Assembly (NCBI RefSeq): GCF_028009165.1
Contig: NC_079242.1
Location: 124,001-188,000, forward strand
Reading direction: 5' to 3'
Source of the DNA: Akanthomyces muscarius
Taxonomy: Eukaryota > Ascomycota > Sordariomycetes > Hypocreales > Cordycipitaceae
DNA length: 64,000 bases
Below the pieces are notes generated by a model. That model was not told the origin of the DNA. It saw only the letters and a program-made list of their open reading frames with translations, and did no database searches. Shown one piece after another: positions 22,980-34,826 of this stretch (position 1 is the stretch's first letter; each line of letters opens with the position of its first letter). The position numbers were made by a program, and so were the translations under genes.

Positions 22980-24696
22980 TTACTCGGCAAAATGCAGTTT
23001 CAGCGGAACGCCTTCGCCGGGGCAGTTGGTCAGGCCCAGACCGTGCGACTCAGCCGGCAGCGTCGAGCCGTCGAGATCGTCGAAGCGCTGGAGCATGCGC
23101 ACCACCACGTACGTGATTTCCGTCAGCGCAAACTGCTGGCCGATGCAGATGCGCGGGCCGCCGTTGAACGGGAGGTAGTCCCAGCCGGGCCTGCGCTTCT
23201 CCCACCGCTCTGGGCGGAACTCGTCGGCGTCGGCGCCCCAAAGGTCGGTGCGATGGTGCATGACGTGGACCTGTGCGGGAGTTAGCATTTGAGGCAGCGA
23301 GGTGGGGGCCTTGGAGGAAACTGACTGAATATCCAATATCCTGCCCCTTCTTGACCAGGATCGGCGAACGTCCATCAGCACCGCCACCAAGAGGAAGAAC
23401 GGTATCCTTGACGGCGGAGCGGCCGTTCATGGGCACAATTGGGTATAGGCGGAGCGTCTCGTTGACGCACCACTGCAGGTACGACAGGTTTTTGAGGCCC
23501 TCAAAGGTAATGGGTTTAGGGTTGCGGTACGTGCCAAACTCGTCGACAATCACCTCGCGCAGGCGCTTGTAGATGTGCCGATTCTTGGCTTGGCCCATGG
23601 TGTAAAAGAACCAGCCAAGCGTCGAGGCGGTTGTGTCGCGGCCGGCAAGCAGGATGTTGATGAGCTGTGAGCGTAGCTCCACTGGGTCCGAGGTCTCCTT
23701 GGCAATAGCCTCGAGGAAGACGTAGCGCTCATTGTCCTCGGCCTTTTCACTCGTATTCCTCTGTCCATTAATCGCCTTTTGCACAAAATAGTCGATAAAT
23801 TCGTGGCAGATTCGCACGTCATTGTGAAACTCCTTGGTGTGGCCGATCCAGTAGTTGTTGCCGTAGCGGCCGGCAATCGCCAGCTGGTTCTGTGAGGCGT
23901 CAAAGGACGTCGCAAAGGCCGCCGCGTTTGTCGTGGCGTCGCCCTCGCGCCGCAGCTGGCTGTTGACGCTCTCACCAAACAGGAACTCGGTCGCCGAGTC
24001 GAGCGTGAGTCGGAAGAAGAGCGGCTGTAGGTCTACGGCCGCCGACCACCCCGTGCCCTTGTCGAGATTGGCGTCGAGCACCGTCATCAGGTTTTGCACG
24101 TGCGTCTCCTCGAGGGAAATGTCGCTGACTTGGCTGCGGACAAACTGGGGGCGCAGCATGGCGCGCGAGTGCTCCCACTTCTTGCCATCGGACGCAAACT
24201 AAAATGACCTCATATTAGCCTACACAAATCCTTCGGTCGCAGGGAGTATCAGCTCCCCGCCCGTCGTAGTGAAACATACAATGCCGTCGCCGAGTAGTGG
24301 CTTGAAATTTCCGATGCGGTTCTCGCCGAGGCTAAAGTCTTTGAAACTCGTCGCGAGAATTGTCTTGATGTTTTCGGGTTCGCATGTGAAGAGCACGTTG
24401 CGGAACAGCGGTGCGCTCATTTGAAAGGTGCCGACCTGGCGGCCCTCTCGCACCGACAGCCGCGCAAATTCCTGCCTTATCCAAATGGGCACGTTCTTCT
24501 CGCGCTGCGCCTTGAGGCCCTTCCTCATCAGGCTCAGGCCGGCCCAGTCGCCGCCAAAACCCCAAACGGCCGGCTTGCAGCCGAGGCGGGCCGCCGCGCT
24601 TCGGAATCTTATGTACTCGATGAGGCGTAAAAGGACAAAAGCTACAGCCAGCGACACCAGCAGCGCTGGAATGGAAATCACGGATAGTACCGCCAT
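22980..24696 (-). CDS. Cytochrome P450, CYP52-like (n-alkane/fatty-acid hydroxylase type)
   Basis: Heme monooxygenase of 526 residues anchored in the ER by an N-terminal helix ([16 protein letters not shown]). Three exons, 24696-24280, 24198-23326 and 23270-22980, all phase 0, with donors GTATGT and GTCAGT. Visible motifs are the I-helix [11 protein letters not shown]-helix ETLRLYP (ExxR), DEFRPERW, and heme loop [14 protein letters not shown] with the axial Cys. The [13 protein letters not shown] loop and the AGRDTT helix are typical of the CYP52 clan, which hydroxylates alkanes and the omega end of fatty acids. In insect-associated fungi such enzymes handle cuticle hydrocarbons, but the substrate here is inferred. 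It needs a separate P450 reductase. A TATA-like run at 24822-24830 lies about 130 bp upstream. Confidence 0.93.
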
Positions 24697-27102
24697 AGTG
24701 TATGTCTGTATGGTTTGAGTTCTGTCTTTGTATCTTAGCAGGAAAGACTAGAATGCCAGGACAAAAGCGGAAAATCCAAGAAAAAAAGGTGTCCTCGACC
24801 CAGTCTACGCCATCTATATAGTTATATAAAGCCGATTGGGTGGCCGAGCGAAACCCCGGCACTAAAGAAGGCCCTACTGCGAGTCTGCGACACACTCTTA
24901 GCAGGGGGCGGGGAAACCTGTCGAGGCCGTACCCGAGCAACAACACAGCTGGGTCCATAGCGTCATTTGGCCATCATGGGCCAACAAGGGTCGGTGCCAC
25001 AACAGTGCGGAATGGCTCAGCTTCGACCCGGGGAAAATTGGCACATCGGCGCTGTGTGGTGCCGGTCCGGGGACTGCGCCCACAGCCTCTATGGCCGTGA
25101 TTGGGCAGTTGGTTATCCGATGCTTCACTTTGGCAGTTTACAAATATCAGCTTATGATATCTGTCCCGTCTGAGGCGGAGTTGTTCACGGGGACCGTCCC
25201 TCTTTCCTTTTCTCCTACTCCGCAAATCTCGGCTCCTTCATAGATTGTAGCCTCCCAGGGCTGTCCACTGAGATGCTGCACATTTACAAAACGGCGCGCC
25301 AACGCACCGCGTCGGTGTCAGCTTTCCCCTTCGCCGGGCGGAAGCAAAGCGACAATACATATGTTGTTGATTAGAAAACTAGTAGGCTATCGGTTGCTAG
25401 CCTGGGACCTCCGCATCCAAGGCGCGCATAACACTAGTATTGACACGTAATTACTGGTATTTATAAGTAATCGCTAGTAAATTGCCATGCGTCGAAATAC
25501 TGTCAATTGTTATGAATTTCTGCCAAATTGGTTCTGATACCTTTATATTTCACTTCTAAGTAAACATGATCATCATTTAGCTATTGCCACTTACTGAATG
25601 CCTAGTTAAAGCCCAATCTGCGCTCTGTTCGGTGGCGTTCGCATGTGAAGGTGCACACGACGCCGATGACGAACCGGCCATGAGAGATGCTCCGCGTGGT
25701 GCGTTTCACGTCGCCCTGCGCCTCTGGCAAGCCCAAAATTTCGTTGCGTATGCCGGCGAATCAGTAACGCTCTAATTCCTGCCCACGAGCGTGACGCTAA
25801 CGTTGGCCAAGTGGGCTACATCGGACTTTTCTTCGCTCTCGTTTTAGTAATAGATTCGCTCATCGTCGCCTTTTCAAAACTCCGTTTACCGTGCTAGTAA
25901 ACAGCCTTTTTCCCAAGAGACGTTGCAATTGGAAATGGGGTTGCTATGCAGGTGAGACGCCGCGTGCGTCGGGCGGACAATCGGTCGGCACATTGCCCCA
26001 TGCTTGCCCGAGCCCGAGATGCATTTAAGTCCGCGCATGTTGCATGCATGGCCGCCGCGGAAACTATGCAGGTATAACGGCCAAGAATAACCCGACAAAA
26101 ATGCTTCCGCCTCAGCATCTCCGCAAGGCCGAACTTTTCGACCGCCTCATAATTTCTTAATGTATTCGACAGCATCACATCACGGTCTATTGGCTTACGA
26201 CATCTGCCGGCTTCGCGCTGCTACATAACTGGACTCTTGCCAAGCCGACCGAACCAAGATGCCGCCCAGACGTATGGAGGGGAAACGCGAGGCGGCCCCA
26301 CGCACCTGTACGAGAGCTTGGATGTTGGCATAAAGTCGTTGACTCTGATCCGAGAGGCCGTGGGGTCAGTAATACAGTCTGACAAGCGCAGTAGAATAAA
26401 GAGCGGCATTTTAATGAAGTACACACAAACCTGCTCTGACATCCACCAAAGTCGTCATCGCCAGCCACTGCTCCGCGCAGAACACTTGTAGAGGCACGGA
26501 GGGACTAGAGAAAGAGGCCCAGTGGCTAGGCTGTTCGTCATTACAGAGAGAAAGAAATTCAAGGGAAAAAAGACTAGAAAAGAGGAGGAACGAGAAAAAC
26601 AGGAGGTAATAAAAAGAATGTGAGAGTAACAATGAGAACAAAAAGACACAAGTACAATAAGTCGCTGCTTCTACTTGAGTAAGTCAGAGCGTTTTCAGCA
26701 CCTCCCCAGTGCTCCTGTGAGAGGCTGGATGCGGCAGCAATCTTCCTTTCCCCATTGCATCTCTGCGGATATCGTCCCCTCTCACTTGCGCACAGGCCGA
26801 TCAGCACTCACATTAAGCCGTGTACATGTTGAGCTCATCAAACTCCGTGTACCTAGGGGCTGTAAAAACCACTCGTGACTTGTCATGACGCGGTCCACGA
26901 CAGTCTCATATAGCGCGACGATACGAAGTTCATCTCAGCTGCTCCAGTACCTGTTAAGGGCATACGGCCAAGGAAGTGTGCAAAGCAGTGTCGTTGTGCG
27001 TTGCCAGTACGCACAGCGAGGTCGCTAAGCGACCCCTCAAGCTACGGGATGTTGCGCAGCTCGATGGGCGAATTTATTCGCCCAAACCCGACATGAAGTG
27101 AG
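24697..27102. other. Intergenic, 2.4 kb
   Basis: Promoter side of the P450, then 3' flank of the transcription factor. AT-richer patches occur at 25370-25580. Open frames here are short and not protein-like. No gene is supported. Confidence 0.45.
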
Positions 27103-29182
27103 CTACCTGACAGGTATTATACAATATTGGACAAGAAATTCATGAAATTCCTTAGCAGTGTCGTGTCCAATACTGCGCAAGTAAGGCGGCCTGGCCGCCT
27201 CTGAAGCGACTACCTCGATGACTCTTCGTACGAGCCAGGCATACTCATCACTATATCTCTCAATACCACTTTTCTTTATCGCCTCACTGCTCAAATGACG
27301 CAGACTTTCTTTCCAAAGACTTTGCCACCGAACCACAGCTTTAAGTAATGCAGGAGCAGTCTGGCCGATGCTTAGGGACAAGTCTGCACTTATCACGACA
27401 CTACTCAGCCCTGCTATTTCGTCAATACACAATTCCTCAGAAATACCTAGAAGAGCTCTCTCATTCCTTACCTAGTATCACAATCATCAGATCTGATATG
27501 GAAAAGTGTTTGCCAGTGAGAGAGAGTTCGGCGGGCAATCCAGGTTCCTGCACCAAGCTCTGGATGCAGCCATGCACCGAGTATCGGTAAGATGGAATGT
27601 CATGCAGCTGAGATAATGTGACAAAATCGGTAGCATTTCTGCTATTCCAAATATCGAGCAAGCAGGGCATATCACCTGTCATTTCTCGCACCGAAACTTG
27701 TGGCGGCATATACAGCATGTTTGCCTGGTTCCAGTCAGCCATGGCCGTCCAGTATGCGATTCTATAATCATTGACTATTAGTGGGTTTGCCAAAATGAAA
27801 GGAGCAAGGAAGATACCTGATGCAGCTTTCTGTCTCGACAAACTGAAGCCAATCCGCACCAGCTTTGTGTGTGGTTGCAAATAGCCCCAATTTTCGAACA
27901 GCGGATACTAAAGCTGGGAGTCGAGCTGCTCTCGTTCTCTGGAGAGTCACAGCTGTGCTTGACATGAATTGTATCTGATACATTAGAATCGCAGCTTCTA
28001 GAGTCTCGAGCAGTTCCCTAGACCGATCATCTGACTGGACATTGGTCATCAGGTATTCCAACTGTCGGAAGACAAGTTCTTCCAAAAGCCGTGCTAGGCT
28101 GCGGACACACATGACGTTTTCACTCGTCGGCGATCGTGTAGAGCCTGCAAATGCGACCGCTAGCAAGAGTGCCGCAGAAGTGTCGTGTGAGCCAAACGAT
28201 GGTCGATGCACCAATGATATGTATCTATGGGACTGTTGAAAGTAGACAACAGAGAACATGATGACAGTCCTCGCCGAAAGAGCCAATTTTATATGATGTT
28301 CATCGAGTTCAGTGTGGTACGATGGATTGTGGGCAAGAAGCTGGCCGTGTAGAGAGCTGAGTCGGACAATGCTCGACTGGATCTTTCCTTCAAGCGTTTC
28401 AAACGCAGAAGGCGCGAATATGGGAGCCAGCTCTGCCATGCTCGCAGGTGGGCCGGCAATGCCAAAGTCATGTGAAGATGCCAACCCCAACTCGTGCAGG
28501 TCGAGTACAGAGCTGAGACTCCACAGCAAGATGTCGTCTTCCTGCGCGACAGCCTGGCCCCAGCCGATGGTGGCCACAGCGGCGGCGCCATCGATGTCAG
28601 GGTCTTTGTCGTCATTTTCGAATGATTCCAGCATGGTGCTAGCGGCGGGGTTCGTGAGCCGAAGCAAAAACCGCATGTCACATTGCGGAGCAGACGTCGT
28701 CGCCTCAATTGGCGATGGCTGGCGGTAGCTGCATTCTATCTGGCGAGACTGGCATCGATCGCAGGGTTGACGCTTGTCGCACGCCGATTTGCTCCGATGG
28801 CAGGCTTTGCAAGCTTTCGGTCGTCGCCCACGAGTGAGCATCGGCAGATCGTTGTCAGCATCTCTCTGTGGACATGTTTTGGCGTGCTTGCGGCAGATGT
28901 CACTACGTTTAAACTGCGTTAGAACCGGGGTACAATGGACAAGATTGTATGAGATGAAGTGACATGCCTTCTCGCGAACGTTTTGGGGCAATACCAGCAG
29001 CAGTGTCGGCGGTCTCGAGTATCTGATAGCTTAGAATTAGGTGTCGCGGAGCGAAGTACATTTGTCTGCCACTCACGAGTTGCAGTGTGCCGAGTCAGAT
29101 GGTGTTGGCGCGAAAACACCTTGCCGCAAACCAGACAAGGAAATTTACCGTCCATGGTCGAATCATTATTTCTTTTTGGCAT
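27103..29182 (-). CDS. Transcription factor with two C2H2 fingers and a Zn2Cys6 cluster
   Basis: Nuclear regulator of 615 residues, five exons: 29182-29077, 29022-28968, 28902-27817, 27761-27472 and 27413-27103; all phases close. Finger 1 is CLVCGKVFSRQHHLTRHTATH. Finger 2 is CWYCPKTFARRSDICRKH and is split by an intron. A binuclear cluster follows: ACKACHRSKSACDKRQPCDRC with the last Cys in RQIECSY. The remainder (YWTAMADWNQANMLYMPPQ and helices to the end) is the usual helical effector region of such factors. C2H2 plus Zn2Cys6 in one protein is a known fungal arrangement. Intron 2 starts with GC (AGAAG followed by GCATGT), the only way to rebuild finger 2. The gene is divergent from the PSST gene and so may control it. 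Its targets are unknown. Confidence 0.9.
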
Positions 29183-29452
29183 GATAGTCTCTTGAGGTTG
29201 GTGCTTGTTTGGCGGAAGTGTGGTGGGTAATGTCCGCCAGGTTCTGGCAGCTAAACTAGCAATCTGGCGGGTTATCTCCGGAAAGGATCATTCTACTACA
29301 CTGGGATGGGGCACACTTACGTTTACTCTCCAATAAATTGGAGTTGCAAAGGTTTCTACTCAGATGAAAAGAAATTCTGTTCTTCTCTTCTTCCTTTTTT
29401 TTTTTGCTTCTTTCAAATGATGGTCAAGTGGTGAAGTAAATACGCTTCACAC
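29183..29452. promoter_or_regulatory. Shared 270 bp promoter between the regulator and the PSST gene
   Basis: The two ATGs (29182 minus, 29453 plus) face away from each other across 270 bp. A pyrimidine-rich run at 29379-29412 precedes the PSST start. CGG half-sites that a Zn2Cys6 factor could bind are few (for example the CCG/CGG at 29277-29282), so autoregulation is only a possibility. Confidence 0.5.
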
Positions 29453-30261
29453 ATGGCATCTTTCCTAATGCATCGCGTTGCGCGTCGAGCCATCACAGGT
29501 CAGTACATTACAATTCTAAATACCAGGACTAGAGTCCGCTCATGACCAGCACTAAGCAATCTCATCTGTAATACAGGGTCACATTTCTTAGTACCTTGTA
29601 TCACAGTCTCTTCCCCATCATTGTTCGCACAACCCGAAAAGAGCATAGCGCAGTCGAACATATCTGTTGCATCTACGAGATGGGTTACGACCTCATCAAA
29701 CAAACCGATCGAGTCTGTAAATTCGGGAAAAGAGGATTCATCTGCCGCTGAGTATGCGCTGTACGTTTCGTGGTATCCATTCAAGCTCGAGTATATGCTA
29801 ATACATGCAGGACGACGCTCGACGCACTGGTCAACTGGGGACGTCAATCGTCGCTGTGGCCCCTCACGTTTGCTCTGGCGTGCTGTGGTATTGAGATGAT
29901 GCATGCATCTATGCCAAGATATGATCAAGACCGGCTCGGACTCATCTTTCGGGCTTCTCCACGGCAAGCAGACGTCATGATTGTTGCGGGCACCGTCACA
30001 AACAAGATGGCATCGGCGGTAAGGCAATGTTACGACCAGATGCCTGACCCGAAGTGGGTCATTAGCATGGGCAGCTGCGCCAACGGTGGAGGATACTACC
30101 ACTACAGCTACTCTGTTCTGAGAGGTGTTGATCGCATATTGCCCGTGGACGTCTATGTTCCTGGATGTCCTCCAACATCTGAAGCATTATTGCAGGGCGT
30201 ATTCTTGCTGCAAGCCAAGATGCGGCGAACCAAGGTTACTCGCATGTGGTATCGAAGATAG
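29453..30261 (+). CDS. Mitochondrial complex I subunit PSST (NDUFS7/NuoB type), divergent copy
   Basis: Subunit of NADH:ubiquinone oxidoreductase that carries iron-sulfur cluster N2 and lines the quinone pocket. Exons 29453-29498, 29577-29760 and 29811-30261 (donors GTCAGT and GTACGT) give about 226 residues. The start [16 protein letters not shown] is a plausible mitochondrial presequence. The four cluster ligands are present: the tandem Cys in [10 protein letters not shown], Cys in [10 protein letters not shown], and Cys in [10 protein letters not shown]. The core is otherwise clearly PSST ([32 protein letters not shown]). It departs from residues that are nearly invariant in eukaryotes: ALACCGIE for GLACCAVE, ASAVR for [17 protein letters not shown] for RGCDRIVPVDIY. 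This suggests a second, specialised copy rather than the housekeeping gene, but the genome must be checked. Confidence 0.88.
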
Positions 30262-31261
30262 GATGTTGGTTCAAGACTTGTTTTGCGATACGTCACATAT
30301 TCGTACTCTTTTTTACCAACAGTCATCTCTATAATCTAGCCAAATGAACTGCTTTGCACAAAATCGAAATCTGCACAAAAGAAAAATGGTAAATTCCGTA
30401 ATGACCTTTTGATCCTAGTCAGAATTCATTTGTAGCAAACGTAGAGACGCGTTGGAGTCAGCCTAGTTGGTTCATAATAGATTCGAACCCCTGACGTGAT
30501 CACTGGATCGGCAGTCGCCATCAAGGAAAGAGCGCATAAGGAGTACTAACAACCAGTAAGTTGGTGCCCAGCAGAGTCCAAACGAGTTGCGTCCAGTGCT
30601 GAAGAAGTTTCTAGCTAGTCACAGCGCATGGCTTAGGGATCGGAGAATTGTTATCAAAGTTGAAGGCTGAGAAAACAATAATCGCTTATGTACAAAATAA
30701 AGGTAGGCCGCTCCCATTACAGCCTTTGAAAACTCCAATTTATTGAAGAGTAACCGTAAGTGTGCAAGGCAATTAGCAGAGCCCGCGACGGCAGCGGCCG
30801 ACAGGGCAACTGCAAGTATTGTTTCCAAGAGAATCATGATGCCAATGATTAGCTTCCAGACTATCATGCGAGTGAAGAAAATGAATTTTTTCTCGTCGCT
30901 AGATCTACTTATACTATTATTTCACGGCCCCGAACCCATCTAGGACAGTCTCAGCCTGACAACAAACAAGCCATGATTAGCTGAGACCACTCAGAGCTGC
31001 GCCGCTTTTCGGTGCCTTTGGTACTGCAGAAAAAGAATACTGGGTAGAACAAAAATCAGGCTTGCAATCAGACTGTCGCATTTGTTCATAAATGTCGAAG
31101 TTGGCGCTACAGCTGCCGAGTGACTCATTCAAATTACTTACGCCAAAGAGTGCACAAATAGACAACCAATAGTCCCCGAGAAACAAGTCAAAAGCGGCAT
31201 ATAGAAACTCCGCCCCATCCAACCCCAAGCCTAGCCGTCAGCAACGCCTGCGGGGCTGCTC
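30262..31261. other. Intergenic, 1 kb
   Basis: Between the converging PSST and aquaporin genes. It contains a short tRNA-like T-arm on the minus strand near 30485 that does not form a full tRNA. No gene is supported. Confidence 0.5.
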
Positions 31262-32379
31262 TCAATGCTTGCCGTTGTGCTCCAGATGCTTCGAAGCATC
31301 GCTGTCATCCACAGGCGCCCCTGTTGTCCTACTCAGATGACGCATAAGCCCTTCGTTACCAGATTCAAACTCGGCATGGCCCTTGTGAATCCTGAGTAAG
31401 CTGTCGCGCATCAAAAACTCATAGTACCCAGTCGCAACAAGAGTCGCAGGAATGCTGACCAGGATACTGATTGGTGAGTAAGTCATGTACGTAAACGCCT
31501 CTTTCCCAAAGAAAATCGCGGCAACTATGCGCGTTCCCAAGTCACGAGCCATGTTCGTGCTAATAGTAACGTCTGCAAAGCCCCATACCATGGTTGCATA
31601 GGCACAGCCAATAACGAATGGGGCGCTTGCTGGCGAGATGAAGGGGTTGGTCGGGTCGATGGCGGCCCAAATGACGAAGGCGAGGAACGCATCAACAAAG
31701 AACTCGGTCATGAACAAAAAGCCATGGTTTGTCTGGTTTGGGTTGGGGAAAGAACAAAGGATACTAGCCGGTGCACCATTTGCAACCAATGGCTTGCCTG
31801 CGGCGATGAGCTCTGCTTTCATTTCCTGAATTTCCGGCCAGTACATGCCCATAACCAGCAATCCCGCTATGAAGGCGCCGAATATTTGACTGATGATATA
31901 TTGCGGTACCTTTTTCAGAGGAAAGCCCTGCCAGAACCAGAAAGCGATGGTGATGCACGGATTGAAGTGTCCACCAGACGTGGGCGCGCAGCAAATAATG
32001 GCGAACGCAATGCCGAAGCCAAATGCCCAACCAATCTGGAAGAGGCTGCCGAAGGCCGCCACTCCGACCGGGTTCGAAAGATTCAGGGTGAAGCCGGCCA
32101 CGGCGGCGATGCCGGGGAACACATAGAAGAAGACGCCCGTGGCCTCGGCCAAGCACTCGCGCACCCATCGAGGGCGCGCGCGCTCAAACTCGAGACGACG
32201 CTGCGACACGGGCTTCGGAGGGACAACGTGACGCGAGACATGTTTCTGGATCGCATCGGTGACACCAAGCTCTACTGCAGGGCACACACGCATCAGTACA
32301 GATACCATCAACCGGGGCGACCATGGGCACAGCACTCACAGTCATGGGTGTGGAGACGAGTAAGGTCGGGAGAAGACAT
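31262..32379 (-). CDS. Aquaglyceroporin-like MIP channel with altered NPA motifs
   Basis: Membrane channel of 350 residues; exons 32379-32340 and 32274-31262 join in phase 1 (GTGAGT donor, CTGCAG acceptor). The start MSSPDLTRLHTHD requires this junction; the long open frame alone has no ATG near the family start. Six membrane segments are visible. The two pore motifs are changed: first GHFNPCITIAFW (NPC for NPA), second STNMARDLGTRI (NMA for NPA). The Arg after the second motif (selectivity filter) is kept, and the Asp that follows is typical of glycerol facilitators. The inferred role is glycerol or small-solute movement; water flux cannot be judged. The basic N-terminus (SQRRLEFERARPRWVRE) precedes helix 1. 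Confidence 0.88.
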
Positions 32380-34826
32380 TGTTTGCTGGCCAGCTCTCTG
32401 CGAGGTGTGACTGAGACAAGGGCCGGAAGTCGCGGCTGTGAAACAAACATAAAAATTAGGTTCTTGGAGGGGAAACCCTGCATATATACTGGTTTGGCTG
32501 GGGCTATTCCATTCCCGGAGACTTGGTTTTGTCCGCACCCGAGCGCTGGAGCGTCCAACAACCGTTCGAAAACCGAAATCGCGGCAAATAGTTGCCGGTT
32601 CGAGACCAGTTCTATTGATGCGCGGGGCGGAGGCTCTACTGAGTTATCCACTCGAGCCACAAAGAGTGTGGTTGGAGGCTCTGTCAACTCCCGCGTTTCT
32701 TTGGGAAGTGGCCGGGCTGACCGCCCGCACTTGCAGCAAAACGCTCCTTGATGCTACAGAGGGGGCCAGCGGGCGTAGGGGGCGGAGGCAATTGGGGAAC
32801 ATTAAAACAGGCTCAGTCTGAACTATTTGCGGGGGAGTGGTCAGTGAGACGCGCTGCAGTTTCTGGGGTAAAGGCTAATGCTATAACTGGCATTACCGCC
32901 TGAGGATCTGGCTACATATGTGGAGGGCGACGTGGTTACCATCAGACCAGGACAGGGTCTTTGGACCAATAGCGATTCAATATCGGTCGCTCTCGGCCGA
33001 GGCTCTTCCTGGGGGCTGCGTTTTCCCCGGTCATCGGAGATGGATTAATCTCATCTTTTTGCGGCAACCTGGTTTACCCCAAATTGTGGCTTGCGCACCG
33101 GGCAAGAGGCGGCTGCGAGTCAGCCTTCACATTCGTCGGTTTGACACGCCACGCCGGACATTTGGGAAAGTGGCGGTTATAAATTCCGTCTGTCAATGAC
33201 GACGCAAACTCTCATCGGTTAGCAAGCTCGGGAATTGAGCTTTGTATGTCTGCTTTGCGTAGCAAAGCACCATGAATGACAGCGGGATGGAGACGAGTGC
33301 GGGGGGCCGGGACACACCCTCCCCCACAGCAGACTACTGATCTCTAGCATCAATCAGCCGCTGGGTTTGGTGACTTGCCCGGGGCGAAGTGGAGCGTTCA
33401 GTCCGCAAGTCTCTCAAGGGAAGTCCTGTTTCCGTGCTTTCCCCCTCATGGCATTATCATCACTAGCTACGTGGTCGCCCCTATCTGCTCAGTGGTCCTC
33501 AGCTATTTGGCGATATAGGCAGTCGAAATCCGACCACGAGCAGAAGTCATGATTATGCCGTCCACTTGATTCACTATAGCCAGCCTCATCGCCCCCCCTT
33601 TCCCGTGCCAAGAAGAGGCTTGGTGAAGAACTGCAGCCACCCGAGATTCGCCAACAAACACAAGGGACCGTCTCGTGTCAAACCCGCCCGCCAAGAGTAT
33701 TTTTACGGAGGCGCACAGTATTTTCCGGTGGGAGGTTTTACACCCAGAAAATGTTGTGAGACAAGGCCCCGCGTGACACTACCCTATACCCTTACCAAGA
33801 TCTATAATACCCGATGCAAATGGACCGCTTCTATCACGGCGTCTCAATAAATCAAAAGCTTGGCAGCGCAGCGATATTTATTGTTTTTCCGTGTGCAATG
33901 TTACGATGCGCTGCAATAATTGTTAATAAGCAGCTATAACCATGGAGAACTATTAAACAATGCAAATCACAACTTGGAACGAAAGCCCACTTTGAAACCT
34001 CCTTCTCTTTTCGGAAGGAGGACTAAATGGCCCGGGGGTATTAACTAACTGGTCATTTGAAGGTTTGCGCGCCCTCATGACCTGCGCTACCAGTGGACAG
34101 CTTGCCGGGCCTGAGCCAGTTGACCCTAGCTAGTAAATAGTGCACAGTAGGGAAAAGTTGGCCTTTCTCGACGAAAAATTTCGGACCGAGCCCCTGTTCT
34201 TATCCGCCTCAGGAGTATCGCCCCTGATTAGCAGCGGGAGCGGCCCCCGACGGAGTGAGGTGCCATGGCTGGTGCTCGATGCTCGGAAATGAGGACGCGT
34301 GCCGATGCGCGACGCGCTCAAGTTTAATTAGACCGGATTTAGTTGGTGCAGCCAGGGACTGTTTCTATTTCACTATTTACGAGTCAAACGGACGAAAATG
34401 CGACCTCGAGAGAACAGCGAAATACATCTCGGTAATCTGCCCGCCGCATTCAAGCGGACACAGGTTGGTACCGTGACCATGGACAAAATTTCCACGTGAT
34501 GGGAGCAACGGCACCTCCTTCACTATCAGGGTGGTATTCGCACGTCGCGTGCGAAGTATCATGATCGACGGAAGGATGCGCAGTGCAACCCTGCTCACTG
34601 CGCGTAGTGGCACGCCAATCTGCCGCTGGCGATGAGACAGTGCAAGACTGCCTGTAGAGAGGCATTCTGTATTACTAGCTGCACTCTTGCATACTAGCAT
34701 TGCTTCGACGCAATGCCCGGCTCTCCCAGTGCGTATATTAACTCGTGCATCCCCGTGCTTTCGCTGCATGCTTCTTCAGGACCGCACTTGCATTCTTGAT
34801 TCGCAAGACGCTGCCCCGTTGAAGAT
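32380..34826. other. Intergenic, 2.4 kb
   Basis: Divergent region between the aquaporin and GH92 genes. Minus-strand TATA-like sequence sits near 32481-32488, about 105 bp from the aquaporin start. Open frames within it look random. No gene is supported. Confidence 0.45.

Noticed and set aside
30469..30510. tRNA-like T-arm (GGTTCGAATC on the minus strand)
   Set aside because: The T-stem is poorly paired and no matching acceptor, D or anticodon arm was found upstream, so it is chance or a relic.
22980..32379. A secondary-metabolite gene cluster built on the P450, regulator and PSST copy
   Set aside because: No backbone synthase or tailoring set lies between them, and long empty spacers separate the genes.
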